Positions 45,301 through 54,600 of a stretch of 64,000 bases of DNA are shown piece by piece; within the stretch, counting starts at the first letter, position 1; the number at the start of each line of letters is the position of its first letter. Made by a program: the position numbers and the translations under genes. Under the pieces are notes generated by a model. That model was not told where the DNA came from and searched no databases. It saw only the letters and a program-made list of their open reading frames with translations. Source of the stretch: PLanc-01 sp034678485 (lineage in GTDB: Bacteria > Planctomycetota > Phycisphaerae > Sedimentisphaerales > Anaerobacaceae); NCBI GenBank assembly GCA_034678485.1, contig JAXDBU010000166.1, positions 1 to 64,000 of the forward strand. The letters run 5' to 3'.

Positions 45301-45942
45301 TTCAGCGAAGCGCTGTGCACGATGCCGGGTTTCTTTCAGCTCCTCCCATCTGATACCTATCTGGCCCACGGTGGCAGGCCGGTCATGAGCGAGGACGGCT
45401 GGGATGCCAATCACGATTCTCTCGATGGACCCTACACCGATGCACAGTACTGGGGTTTTGTCGACGAGGCGGCGCGTCCCCACCAGGCAGCCGGAGCGGA
45501 GAAGCCATCCGAGGTTAACAAGAAGTTCCACTCCCCGGATCAAGACGACTGGCGCTACGATTCCACGCAGATCTGGTACTACCATATCGTGGGCGATCTG
45601 CTCGATCCGGACACGACGACTGAGGTGGTTGCTGAAGAGAGCCTCATGGGCCTTTGGCACGAGTACGTCGAGGTCAAAGGGCCTGGTGATGGAACGGTGC
45701 CTCTTCTCAGTGCCAGTCGGTTGTCTGAGTTCTATGCCCCGGATCCGCGTACGATATCCACCGTGGTCTGGGGGGGGCCGGATTACGCTGCACACATGAG
45801 TCTGCCAAAGAACGAGCACGTGCTGGAGAGCATTCTCGATTTCTTCTACGGCACCTTGTGGTCGGATCCGTCCGCCGACTATTCCTACGATGGTCAATTC
45901 TTCGAATTGCCGAGCGATGGAACTCGCACGCAGGATCGCTGA
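42370..45942 (+). CDS. Glycine-rich (PGRS/beta-helix-like) protein fused to an LCAT-type hydrolase
   Basis: The 1190-residue protein has an N-terminal hydrophobic segment (LGYVVTVVMCISCSGG) and a beta-rich region to about residue 245. Residues 250-737 are dominated by G-G-x-G-G runs (GGDGGNGGNGG) interrupted about five times by beta segments such as GSLRIFANIDSVSLG, GSIRIEGELID and GGLCLCLANSIYFD. The C-terminal part is an alpha/beta hydrolase of the LCAT type: VVFVPGIAGSVL, Ser919 in AHSMGG, Asp1107 in GDGTVP, and a candidate His at 1142 or 1150 (NEHVLES). LCAT enzymes move or hydrolyse acyl groups of lipids. GGAGG lies upstream of the ATG at 42370. Confidence 0.8.
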   Translation: MMTVRSDLGYVVTVVMCISCSGGVQVVPHPPLVDSGPNDIGCCSEESRPFDPGDLVHGDGDDSFLAVMCAISVDGSNAVGSTEMGFGTDNAGSPPPIDGGAGGTIEVFSGVKADTGDGSDGSIEGPVVLGPGEYKYHHVAVSDWLTYDDDESWFPEIKVSGHVIIRCQTMFCAVVTAADPDGEPPCVEIYAGPPSTQPISSGYFSVPYPYRNHMVYCTLGAPDGNEPVRGGTVVFHTTQFGAISPIVSACGGDGADGGNGGNGGSLRIFANIDSVSLGSCLADGGDGADGPALGRDGGHGGNGGKIALKAASDPDFPVKPDAEGLLTDRDILSEYEVLRVVCSAVGGDGGHGAYGNWGKTGESDETGGQTDPDMDGSGTAGEPGGHGGDGGNAGSIRIEGELIDSHMLCLEGGRGGDGGNGGTGGDGAYGISGSSGEYASSGTGGNGEDGTGGGNGGNGAAGGHGGQGGVGGLCLCLANSIYFDPIVTVEGGDGGCGGRGGVGGAGRRGGSGGGGGRGDSGGNGGHGAPGGDGGRGASGGDGGLGGAAGQIVYRFMGSGEACESVPDSSGVDGFVPLAGDVVEDANDGLGGDGGAGGNGGSGGYGGRGGESGYASDPYGMDGVPGRGDRGGNGGDGGSGGAGLNGGDGGAGGNGGNGGSSSVVAGDGGNGGAGADGGDSRSDGMDDTGATDWQDPAEDDGYQPGDGGAGGNAGAAGAVYDPSNPQANAGQPGNSGNSGLIVPAEVRDETQTLPPALPCGAKPVVVFVPGIAGSVLMGTGDDGMELLWPTISPTDVGCLRVNASGAQDVRAVDILREVQLSDFIDTDLPSFLNCPVESVYQPLIDFLVAQGFVEFDLKGDPERLTSDYMLTAGLDPKPTLFPFPYDWRLDNAYNATILRLYIDRIRQLHPDHDVFIVAHSMGGLIARRCILDNAEGIGKVATMGTPFWGAPVAIYRMLEGEFFGSGVKDILDWVDNDAFSEALCTMPGFFQLLPSDTYLAHGGRPVMSEDGWDANHDSLDGPYTDAQYWGFVDEAARPHQAAGAEKPSEVNKKFHSPDQDDWRYDSTQIWYYHIVGDLLDPDTTTEVVAEESLMGLWHEYVEVKGPGDGTVPLLSASRLSEFYAPDPRTISTVVWGGPDYAAHMSLPKNEHVLESILDFFYGTLWSDPSADYSYDGQFFELPSDGTRTQDR

Positions 45943-46031
45943 TCGGTCTCGATGCCGCGAAGACCCTGTTGCGCGTGGCGAGCCGCCCGCGTCATTTGGC
46001 GAAGTATCACTGCCTTCCGGCCGTGCTCATA

Positions 46032-46040
46032 TGGTATAAT
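46032..46040 (+). promoter_or_regulatory. Extended -10 promoter
   Basis: TGGTATAAT is a perfect extended -10 element, about 63 bases before the ATG at 46103. No clear -35 box is seen. Confidence 0.5.
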
Positions 46041-46102
46041 GGCTGGTGCCAGGTACAAGATGACAGGTCTGTCTGCGTGATGCCCGAGGTTGGAGGAGCA
46101 CG

Positions 46103-48343
46103 ATGCGAAAACGTGTATGCCTGATCCTGCTGATCGCGCTCGCATTGTGCGCTCGCAGCGGGTGGTGTGGATCATCCGTCCTTGAGTATCCAACGACCGT
46201 TCTCGACATGCATGATGCCGACGGAAGCTGCTGGACGGGAATCGACGCCTTCGGCTACTACCCGGCGCGGGTGCTTCCGGAGCGATGGCTGGTGGGTCCG
46301 CCGCCCTCCGCGGAGTCGGCGGTCACCCTCCCGGCAGATCACTGGCTGGACCTGGGGTTCTCAGGCGAACTGGTGGACGGCCAGGGCGACGACGTCGTTC
46401 TCGTGGAAACCGGCAAGGCAGGGGAACAGGCACTTCTGTTCGTGACGGATGGCGGGCAGCAGGAGTACTTGCTGACCAAGGTGGTGATCGAGTCCTCGAT
46501 GACTCAGGAACTCAGTCATGTCGGAGGTGATCTGGCCGGAGTCACGCTGCCGTTCGTGCCTCGTGCGATTCGCTTGGTGGCCTTGGATATGGGCGGCCAG
46601 TCGCCCGGATTCGACCTGGTCGGCGCGCAAGCCCGCGTATCGCATGAGTGTGGCTTGCAGGCCGGGTGTCCCAACCCAATCAGCGGCGTGCAGGGAATCG
46701 ATCCCAACGTACCCCTGAGCTGGACGCCGGGGGCCACGACGGAGCGGCACGTCGTGTATTTCAGCGGCGCAGCGCCCCAGGTCGAAGCGGGGGCTATTGC
46801 TGTTCGCTCCGGTCCTCGATCGGGCGATGTGAATACGTTCGATCCCTCGTCGCTCCAGTTGGGCAGGACATATTTCTGGCGTGTGGACGGACTGGGATCG
46901 ACGGATGCAGATCCCGTCTACGAAGGGGATGTGTGGTCCTTCACCGTCGCCGACCACGTTGCAGTGGACGACTTTGAGGTGTATGCCGACCTGCCGGCCC
47001 TCTGGGAGGCGTGGCGACCCCATGAGTATGCGGAACTGGCCTTGGAGCAGGAGGTTTCAGACACCTGCCAGCAGTCCCTGGTGTTCAGCTACTACTGTGA
47101 CCGAGCCAGCGAGGCCTCGATGTCGCGGTCGTTCGCGACAGACCAGGATTGGACGCGGGGCGACGCCCGTGTGCTCCAAGTGCTGCTTCATGGGGACTTG
47201 CCCGACCTGGAGAGCGGCGAGTTCTACATCGTTCTCACCGACGGCGCCAACTCACAGGTAGTGTGCCGGCCTGCTATCACAGAGATTGAGGATCTGTCGC
47301 CCTGGTGTGTCTGCCGAATCGCGCTCGGCGACCTGACCGGGATCGACCTGACACGAATTCGCGGCGTGATTCTCGGGGTCCGTTCCCCGTCGTCCGCCCA
47401 GGCAGGAACCTCCTCCCAGGGTACTCTCTGGATTTCCGAGATCGGACTGTACGGAGCGGTGTGTCCTGAAGGGAACCGACCGCGGGCCGATCTGACGCAG
47501 GACTGCAAGGTGGATTACGCAGACCTGGAACGGATCGCGGCGGACTGGCTTTGTGAGCCCGCCTGCGTCTACGAGACGGCCATGCCGAAGAAGCCGGTGG
47601 TCTGGTACGAATTCGACGGCAACGCCAGAGATCGAATGGGCCGGGCGGACGGCCGAATCCACGGTCACTGCAGCTTCGTAGACGGCGTGTACGGGCAGGC
47701 TATCCAGTTCGCCAGCCAGGGCGATGTCGTGACGATCCCGGACGCGGCCGGCGTCTTTGAAGCCATCCACAGCGGCATTACGATTGCATTCTGGCAAAAG
47801 GGGGACGATTCAGGCCATCTGAACGATACGCTGTTCTGCTCGAACTATACCTACGACCAGTCGAACCCGGCTATTGCCATTCACCTCGGGTGTTGGCGGG
47901 ATCCCGGGCAGTATCGCTGGGATTGTGGCTCGCCATGGTCGTTCGACAACCGCCTGGCGGGAGCGCATCAGGACAAGTCCGACTGGACAGGGCGGTGGAA
48001 TCACTGGGCTTTTACCAAGCAAGCCGGCGTCGATGGTTATATGGAGATCTACCTCAACGGGGCGCTCTATGACCGGGCCAGCGGAACGGAGACGCCGATT
48101 ACCGGCATCACCGGCTTCGAGATCGGTTCCGGCTGGTACGGCCATTACGACGGCCTGATCGACGATGTTCAGATCTTCGACTATGCCCTTTCGGCTGCTG
48201 AGGTCGCCTATGTGGCGACCGACGGCGTCGGTCTCTTCGAGAGGCCGGCCTGCGCAGCCGATCTGAACGCCGACGAGAAGGTCGATCTCCACGACTATGC
48301 AGTGCTGGCCGCCGAATGGCTCCGAGACGAGATCTGGCCGTGA
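46103..48343 (+). CDS. Secreted LamG protein with two dockerin-like modules
   Basis: The 746-residue protein has a Sec signal (VCLILLIALALCARSGWC). Residues 24-280 include an Ig/FN3-like segment (PLSWTPGATTERHVVYFSG). Residues 290-455 form a carbohydrate-binding-like beta-sandwich (DDFEVYADLPALWEAW). Residues 465-486 are a dockerin-like calcium-binding repeat (DLTQDCKVDYADLERIAADWL). A LamG/concanavalin domain follows at about 490-700. A second dockerin-like repeat near 719-741 (DLNADEKVDLHDYAVLAAEWL) ends the protein. Such short dockerin-like pairs mark Phycisphaerae exported proteins. A glycan-binding surface role is likely. GAGGAGC precedes the ATG. Confidence 0.8.
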   Translation: MRKRVCLILLIALALCARSGWCGSSVLEYPTTVLDMHDADGSCWTGIDAFGYYPARVLPERWLVGPPPSAESAVTLPADHWLDLGFSGELVDGQGDDVVLVETGKAGEQALLFVTDGGQQEYLLTKVVIESSMTQELSHVGGDLAGVTLPFVPRAIRLVALDMGGQSPGFDLVGAQARVSHECGLQAGCPNPISGVQGIDPNVPLSWTPGATTERHVVYFSGAAPQVEAGAIAVRSGPRSGDVNTFDPSSLQLGRTYFWRVDGLGSTDADPVYEGDVWSFTVADHVAVDDFEVYADLPALWEAWRPHEYAELALEQEVSDTCQQSLVFSYYCDRASEASMSRSFATDQDWTRGDARVLQVLLHGDLPDLESGEFYIVLTDGANSQVVCRPAITEIEDLSPWCVCRIALGDLTGIDLTRIRGVILGVRSPSSAQAGTSSQGTLWISEIGLYGAVCPEGNRPRADLTQDCKVDYADLERIAADWLCEPACVYETAMPKKPVVWYEFDGNARDRMGRADGRIHGHCSFVDGVYGQAIQFASQGDVVTIPDAAGVFEAIHSGITIAFWQKGDDSGHLNDTLFCSNYTYDQSNPAIAIHLGCWRDPGQYRWDCGSPWSFDNRLAGAHQDKSDWTGRWNHWAFTKQAGVDGYMEIYLNGALYDRASGTETPITGITGFEIGSGWYGHYDGLIDDVQIFDYALSAAEVAYVATDGVGLFERPACAADLNADEKVDLHDYAVLAAEWLRDEIWP

Positions 48344-48381
48344 CATCCCGGTGGCGCCGACCTCGTGCCCGGCGCAAGAAG

Positions 48382-48411
48382 AAAGGGCTGCGAAAGCCTC
48401 CGCAGCCCTTT
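48382..48411. terminator. Bidirectional stem-loop terminator
   Basis: AAAGGGCTGCG (48382-48392) and CGCAGCCCTTT (48401-48411) form a perfect 11-bp stem with an 8-base loop. It sits between two convergent genes. The A/T ends of the stem give a U-rich tail on both strands. Confidence 0.8.
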
Positions 48412-48436
48412 GGCAAACACCTCTACGAGAGAGATT

Positions 48437-49141
48437 CTACAACATGTGACGCTGTCGCAGGAATCCGACGACACAACTGCCCAAAGCACAGAGCACAATG
48501 GCGCCCGGAGCCGGAATCGTTGAAATCAGTCCGATCATGCTCTGATTCGGAGTGATCGAGCCATCCACATTGACCGTGTACAGGTTCAGGACAACGACAC
48601 TGCCGTCGTTTTCCCAGCCGTCCGCGATGGCGTCCAGTGCGGCCTGGTAGAACTTGTCCTCAAGCGAATCATCGCCGTCAGTCCATGTCTTGCCGGCCTC
48701 ATCCTCGATGTACCAGACCACGTTCTGCAGGGCTCCCGCCGAAGCGGCCCGCTCGTCCCCAACCTCGTAGTCGTAGTCGGCCAGCGTGCCGGCACGGAAC
48801 TCGGAGTACAGATAGGCCGTCAGATCGTTCAGTGTATCGCCGCCCTCATCGCCGAGCGGCTCGTCTGTGATGATGCCCCCGCCCAGCGCCTCGTCATTGA
48901 TCTCGACCTTGTACTTCTGGCCCCCGGAACTGACGTGCTCCGGTATTTCCAGGCAGAAGCTCCCGAATTTCTCGGAACTCCCCAGGAGAGCCGCGAGTTC
49001 CGCATTGGGCGTGAGCGTATACTCCCCGCCGTCCCCAGCATAGTAACCCGTGTTTCGCTTGACGGAGACCGTGGGGGTAGCCACCGCCGAGCCGGCCATC
49101 AGCAAACAAGCCAACAGCACACACACACTCATCTTTGTCAT
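48437..49141 (-). CDS. PEP-CTERM-like sorted protein, function unknown
   Basis: The 234-residue protein has a Sec signal (VCVLLACLLMAGSAVATP). The middle domain contains GYYAGDGGEYTLTPNAEL, LEIPEHVS and NVVWYIED, and is similar in style to Planctomycete PEP-CTERM proteins with one hydrophilic domain. The last 25 residues are a PEP-CTERM-type tail: a proline motif (IPAPGAIVL), a hydrophobic helix and a basic end (FLRQRHML). The tail should be recognised by an exosortase for surface sorting, but no exosortase is encoded in the window. A GGAGGTGATGAA sequence precedes the ATG at 49141. Confidence 0.8.
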   Translation of the reverse strand: MTKMSVCVLLACLLMAGSAVATPTVSVKRNTGYYAGDGGEYTLTPNAELAALLGSSEKFGSFCLEIPEHVSSGGQKYKVEINDEALGGGIITDEPLGDEGGDTLNDLTAYLYSEFRAGTLADYDYEVGDERAASAGALQNVVWYIEDEAGKTWTDGDDSLEDKFYQAALDAIADGWENDGSVVVLNLYTVNVDGSITPNQSMIGLISTIPAPGAIVLCALGSCVVGFLRQRHML

Positions 49142-49805
49142 TTCATCACCTCCAATCCTACAACCACGATCCTGCACGTTTTCTGAAGTGGAGTCACTTC
49201 GACGGTTTCTCCCGCCCCAGCAGCCGAGCGCCCTGTCTGTCTATTTTGGCTGGGCTGCTGGACCCCAAGTTTTTTGTCAACGCACTTCCCTTCCAAGGCA
49301 ACGGTTCAATAGAACAAGCCTGCACAAGGATGCGCAACGCCTCCACACACAGGCACACGCTCCTTTGGATCACTTCCGGTTGATACCCGTACCTCCTCCT
49401 TGAGGTTACCCGAATATACTCCTTCACACAGACTCTTGTCAACCTAATTTGTGGACGCAGCATTGTGTTTTTTCTGGGGGTGCGAGCAGCCAAATGACAC
49501 GAGACGTCCGCAAGACATGCCTTATTGGTGGTAGGAATTGTGTTGCATATGAATGATACGACAGGGGCCTTCGGTCTCCAACACTGGCTCGCTCCTCGCA
49601 CATCACGGCCCAGATCAGGCCCGTCGTCCGGTACGCCCGTCCGGTGCGGCTTCGTCTAACGCAACAGCGCGAACCGTTTGTCCCGGATGCCTGGGGGGCG
49701 TCTCTGCTTCCCGGAAGGGTTTCAACGATCGGAATGCTCGTAAGCTCCTGATATACAATGTGTTATACCCACATGGACACGTGGGATCAGCCCGCAAGGG
49801 AGACC
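49142..49805. other. Gene-free region with a promoter
   Basis: Apart from the minus-strand promoter at 49413-49442, no gene or structure was recognised. If that promoter is right, the PEP-CTERM gene has a leader of about 265 bases. Open frames here lack ribosome binding sites. Confidence 0.45.
49413..49442 (-). promoter_or_regulatory. Sigma70-like promoter of the PEP-CTERM gene
   Basis: On the minus strand TTGACA (49442-49437) and TATATT (49418-49413) are separated by 18 bases. Confidence 0.55.
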
Positions 49806-49889
49806 GGAGCAGGAGGGATTCGAACCCCCGGTGCCTTTCGACACAACGGTTTTCAAGACCGTCGCCTTAAGCCACTCGGCCACTGCTCC
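49806..49889 (-). tRNA. tRNA-Ser (anticodon UGA)
   Basis: Read on the minus strand the sequence folds as a type II tRNA of 84 bases. The acceptor stem is GGAGCAG/CTGCTCC, the D-arm GCCGAGTGGCTTAAGGC, and the anticodon loop CTTGAAA with anticodon TGA at 49855-49853. A long variable arm and the T-arm GGGGGTTCGAATCCC follow. CCA is not encoded. The discriminator region and long variable arm fit serine. Confidence 0.95.
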
Positions 49890-49951
49890 ATCCTGGCCCG
49901 CCGGCGATCCGAGCGACATGGCGCCGAACCTGCCCCCGGCGAGCCTGTTCT

Positions 49952-49980
49952 ACTCTACACGACAAGGGGGATTTCTGCAA
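49952..49980 (-). promoter_or_regulatory. Sigma70-like promoter of tRNA-Ser
   Basis: On the minus strand TTGCAG (49980-49975) and TAGAGT (49957-49952) are separated by 17 bases, about 60 bases upstream of the tRNA. The same two boxes occur at 19444-19472. Confidence 0.5.
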
Positions 49981-50125
49981 GAAGGTCAATGACGACCTGG
50001 TCATGGCATATCCGAACCGCGAAAAAAAAATGACCGAGAAGAACAGAAAAACTGCCGGCAAGATGCTAACACGACCTCTCCGTTTCCCAAGGTTCGCCTG
50101 GCGCCGGGCTCAGTCGCTCGGACGG

Positions 50126-50488
50126 TCATCCCCCCAGGCCGAGGAGACGAATCTGCTCGACGAGTCTCGTATAAACATTCATCGTAAGGTAGCACAGGCC
50201 GATGGTAAGCCCCACGATGAAGACCGTTGTCAGAAACTTCGATGCCATTCGGTAACGGGGGTTGAGCCAGACCAACGGCAGGGCCAACGGCCCGAGGCAC
50301 AGCACGGCCATTATGACAGCAGACGTCGAGAAGTACCATTTCGACCTCGGCTGCGGTGCGCCGCACTGATCCAGGAATTCACCACAGAAGCGGCATTTGA
50401 TCGCTTCGGCCTGGATCTGTTCAGCACAGAAAGGGCACTTCTTGCCCTCAGAGGCTCGATTTTCCTGTTCCAGCAACATCGTCTCCAC
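50126..50488 (-). CDS. Zinc-ribbon membrane protein, function unknown
   Basis: The 120-residue protein has a double CxxC zinc ribbon of the UPF0547 type near its N-terminus (KCPFCAEQIQAEAIKCRFCG). Two hydrophobic helices follow (VIMAVLCLGPLALPLVWL and LTTVFIVGLTIGLCYL). The zinc ribbon should be cytoplasmic, with the helices in the inner membrane. Such proteins are widespread and uncharacterised. Translation probably starts at the GTG at 50488, with an ATG at 50479 as alternative; AAAGGGATG lies upstream. Confidence 0.7.
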   Translation of the reverse strand: METMLLEQENRASEGKKCPFCAEQIQAEAIKCRFCGEFLDQCGAPQPRSKWYFSTSAVIMAVLCLGPLALPLVWLNPRYRMASKFLTTVFIVGLTIGLCYLTMNVYTRLVEQIRLLGLGG

Positions 50489-50546
50489 GGCTCATCCCTT
50501 TGATTCAGTTCAGCAGGCTGGGTTCATCTCGCCATTCATCGACCAT

Positions 50547-51500
50547 TTATCGTCGGAGATTAACCCGCTCGATGATCTCGCGGGTCTTCTCGGTGGTCCA
50601 GTCCTGCGGGCGGTCTCCCTCCAGATGCGATTCCATCTCGGCCACCGTCGGCGTTCTCGTGGCGACCCCTTCCGAGGGAACCTCCACTCGGGCGATCCAG
50701 CACACCGCGTTGAGCATTAGCTTGCGGAAATCGTTCTGGGCGTAGACCCAGTGCGTATGACCGCCTGTACAGCCGAAGCCGCGACCTCCGTTCGGGCGTT
50801 CATAGGCCCAAGCGACGTGCTCGGGCATCCCCATGCGGGCGCGGACCGCCGGGTTGCCACTGTGCGGACCGTCCGCGCCTTTGCGTGTGCTGTCGGGTGG
50901 CACGGCGGTCAGGATTGGGGTTACGCCCTTCATCTCGTCGCGAAACCGCATGTGATAGTACCATTCGTCATGGATGCGGAATGGCTTGACGCCTCGTGTG
51001 ATCGGGTGCCTGGGCAGCGTCTTGAACTCGGCCAGCCACGACGGGTTGACCGACCAATGCTGCTTGTAGTAGCCGCCGATCCAGTCGAGCAGGTACTTGC
51101 CGTACTCGTCGCCGGGGTCAAGGGCGTAGTGAAGAAAGGCGATCCCCACACCCTTTCGGGCCAGTTCGTCGAGGGTATTCCAGTTCGATTCGGGACCGAG
51201 CAGGCTGTTGCCGTCACAGGCAATCACGATCGCGGCGACGCCGGCAAGGACATCGGTGTCTCTCGGCCAGCCGCCTTCGACCACCTTCGCTTCGATCTGC
51301 GGCACACTCTCGTTGAGAATTCCAGCCAACAGCTTGCCGTCCGCGGTATAGGCATGGCCGCTCCAGCCGTGACTCTGATGCCCCAGGAGGAAGAGGACCC
51401 GCTTTTTTCCAGACGCGCCGTCAGCGGAACTCACTGCGCCCAACGCGGTTGATGAGACGATCGTGGTTGCCAACAATAGACCGATGAACCTGCTGCTCAT
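50547..51500 (-). CDS. Secreted ThuA-like protein
   Basis: The 317-residue protein has a Sec signal (GLLLATTIVSSTALG). A ThuA/GATase-like domain follows: KKRVLFLLGHQSHGWSG near 32-48, a buried strand AAIVIACDG, and a C-terminal GFGCTGGHTHWVYAQNDFRK segment. The GATase-like fold binds small ligands. ThuA was named from trehalose use in rhizobia, but its chemistry is unclear, and exported planctomycete versions may act on glycans. AAAGGAGG lies before the ATG at 51500. Confidence 0.8.
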   Translation of the reverse strand: MSSRFIGLLLATTIVSSTALGAVSSADGASGKKRVLFLLGHQSHGWSGHAYTADGKLLAGILNESVPQIEAKVVEGGWPRDTDVLAGVAAIVIACDGNSLLGPESNWNTLDELARKGVGIAFLHYALDPGDEYGKYLLDWIGGYYKQHWSVNPSWLAEFKTLPRHPITRGVKPFRIHDEWYYHMRFRDEMKGVTPILTAVPPDSTRKGADGPHSGNPAVRARMGMPEHVAWAYERPNGGRGFGCTGGHTHWVYAQNDFRKLMLNAVCWIARVEVPSEGVATRTPTVAEMESHLEGDRPQDWTTEKTREIIERVNLRR

Positions 51501-51584
51501 GACGACCTCCTTTGAACGTCCGTGGACCCAAGCGTAGCAGGCGACAGCGGACTCCGCAAGTCCAGAGGTTCTGGATGTGCGATC

Positions 51585-51612
51585 TTGATGCGGTTCGGCA
51601 AATCGGTAGGAT
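51585..51612 (+). promoter_or_regulatory. Candidate sigma70-like promoter of the glycosidase-like gene
   Basis: TTGATG (51585-51590) and TAGGAT (51607-51612) are separated by 16 bases, about 55 bases before the start codon. Confidence 0.35.
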
Positions 51613-51667
51613 GGTAGAGGTTATCCCTTGAATCCAAGATCAGTGACTGTCTGGCGAAAGGATCGCA

Positions 51668-54600
51668 ATGATGAGGACTACTCTGGTATGCACGTCGCTG
51701 TTGTTCTTGATTCCCGCGGGGCTCCACGCGAGCGAATCGTCCGGCGTTGCCGCGTTCGACGCTGCGCCGTTCGGCTTCCATACGACGGATGCGCGGGACG
51801 CTGCGCATGAGATCCGCTGGGCGGAGCCACGCAAAATTCGTCGCGTCGTGGTCGAATTCGACGAGGGACAGATCCCTGTGGATTGGGCGAATCTCCAGGT
51901 CCAGTACTGGCACCGGGTCTGGGACGGCAAGGCCGACCCTCTGATCGTCGAGCGCGGCGCAGGCGGTGTCGGCTGGGACGCGATGGACGACTGGACCAAC
52001 GGTCGCTGGATCACCGCGAAGGGCGAGGTCCGAAGGACTCCCAGCGGATGCGAGTTCACTTTCGCGCCGACCTCCTCGGACGAGATCGAGAAGGTCGCAG
52101 ATCAGGGCGTCTGCTACCGCAAGACCCTGGCGATTCGTATCTGCAACGCGGGGCCGTCCGTTCCGTCTCGGTTCCGCGTGTACACGGATTCCGTCTGCAA
52201 ACCCCTGCGAGTGCGAGTCCAGTTCGGCCGGCCCCAGGAGCCGACCTTCCAGGCCAGCGGGACGGAATCAGGCCGGATCGAGGTCTTCAACGGCCAGGTT
52301 GTTTCCATCCGGGCCATCGATGCGACCGCCGACGTCGCAGCCGATCTCGGATGGACCTTGAAGCCGCCGGAGGCGGCCGGGATTGCAGTCGATCTTGTGA
52401 CGGCCGCCGATCCTATCGACGGTCGCTACGACCGGACGATTGTGACCGTCCGCTCCAGTGCCAGGCCCTTCTCCTTCGCGGCCGACGAGGTCGCCAGAGG
52501 TGACCGTATTCTCGTGGACGACCTGGGCACGCTTGTGACGGATTTGGACGACTCCATTTCCCTGGAGGACTATCGGGCTGCCCTCAAACGGGAGTTCGGC
52601 GGCCAGACCGTCTACGATCGCGTGGCGGTCGAAGGCGAGCAGACGCTGTCGGAAGCCTGGAACGACATGCCTCTGAAGCGTCCGCTGTACTTCGTGCACG
52701 GCCTGCCGGGTAATCGCAACACGATGCGCCAGAATCCCAACGGCGAGATCGAAGTCACCTCGGTCGGTCGATGGTTCGATGTGCAGCGCAGTCCCCGCGA
52801 CAGCGAACGCAAGCTCTGGAACGGGGACCGCCTGCAGGTCTCTCTCGGTTTGCCCGATGAAGCGCTTCGTGGGGGCCGGGAATTGCGGGAAGGCTATCTG
52901 CCTGTCCTGCGGACTTGGTGGCAGCAGGGCCCCCTGTACTACGAGCAAAGGACCCTGCTGACCGCCCCCGAACTGAGTCACATCGCGCTGGATACGCCGA
53001 CCGTCCTGCTGGTGCAAGTGCGTGTGGTCAATACATCCGATTTGCAGGAAGCTGACGCCGGCCTGCGATTCACGACCCACGCCGGAGGCAATGAGAGACT
53101 GATTCTCAAGGACAATCGCGTCCTGGCTGTCTCCGGTCAGGGCGAGCGGTTGCGCGTCCTGGTCGATACGCAGGGGCAGGAGGGCCTTGCACAGGATGGA
53201 CGGGCGGTGAAGTGGACTGCGAACCTCAAGCCAGGCCAGAGCAGGACGCTCCACGTCGCGATTCCCTCGATCACGTTGGCGAGCGACGAGGAGATCGAGA
53301 CCGTCGCGAAGCTCGATTTTGATGCGGAGGCCTCGCGGGTCTGTGCCTTCTGGCGGGACCTGACCGCACAGGGCACGCAGATCACGACGCCCGAGCCCTG
53401 GCTGAACGACTTCTACAAGTCCCATCTCCGGCATCTGCTCGTCAACTGCTTCAAGGAACTCGACACCGACTCCCTCCACGCGCACGTGGGCACGTTCCAC
53501 TACGGGGTCTACCCGAACGAGTCGATCATGATGGTCAGCGACCTGGACCGGCGAGGATATCACGACGAGGCGCGTCGCAACTACGACGCGTTCCTGCACT
53601 ACCAGGGAACCGTCTCGATGCCAGGCAACTTCCAGAGTGCCGAAGGCCAGTTCTACGGCGCCGGCGGCCACGAGACCGGCGGCTACAACAAGAGCCACGG
53701 CTACGTCATGTGGGGCATGGCCCAGCATTGGTGGTTCACTCGCGACCGCCGGTGGATGGACAAGGCGGCGCCCGGCATGATCAAGGCCTGCGAGTGGGTG
53801 ATTCGCGAACGACGAGCCACCATGACCGCCAGACCGGACGGGAGCAGACCCCTGGAGTACGGGTGGCTGCCTGCCGGCTCGCTCGAAGACGTCACCGACT
53901 ACTGGCACTGGCTCGCGACGAACAGCGCGACGGTATGGGGATTCCGGGCGCTCGCCGATGCCCTTGCGGATGCAGGTCATCCCGAGGGCAAACGATTGCA
54001 GGCCGAGGCGCGAGCCTACTACGACGACTTCATGCGCGGCATTACGGAATCGCGAATCCAGTGTCCTGTGGTCCGCCTGCGGGACGGGACCTATGTCCCG
54101 AAGATCCCCTCGCGACTCTACGAGCGAGGCCGGGCCCACGGCTGGCTCCGCGAGACGCTCGAAGGACCGCTGTTCCTGCCTGCCTATGGTCTGCTGGCGC
54201 CCGACGCCCCCGAGACCCGCTGGGTGCTCAAGGACTACGAGGACAACCTCTACATCTCCGACCGTTACGGCTACGCGATTCCCGCCTACGACACCTTCTG
54301 GTTCTCCCGCGGCGGGTTCTCCATGCAGGCGAACCTGCTTGACGGGCCGTTGCCATACCTGTGGCGCGACGATATCAAGCAGTTCCTGCGCGCGTACTTC
54401 AACGGCTTCGCGTCCGCGTTCTATCCCGAAATCCGCATGTGCAACGAGCACTCGCTGCCCGAGCTGGGCTACCCTCGCGGCGACCATTTCAAGACCTCCG
54501 ACGAAGCCCAGTCCACCTACTGGTTACGGCTGATGTTCCTCAACGAGCAGGGGAGCGACCTCTATCTCGGCCAGGCGATTCCTCGCTACTGGTTGGCGAA

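Noticed and set aside
52268..54487. 739-codon minus-strand open frame inside the glycosidase-like gene
   Set aside because: The plus-strand protein has a signal peptide and consistent domain pattern; the antisense frame has neither.
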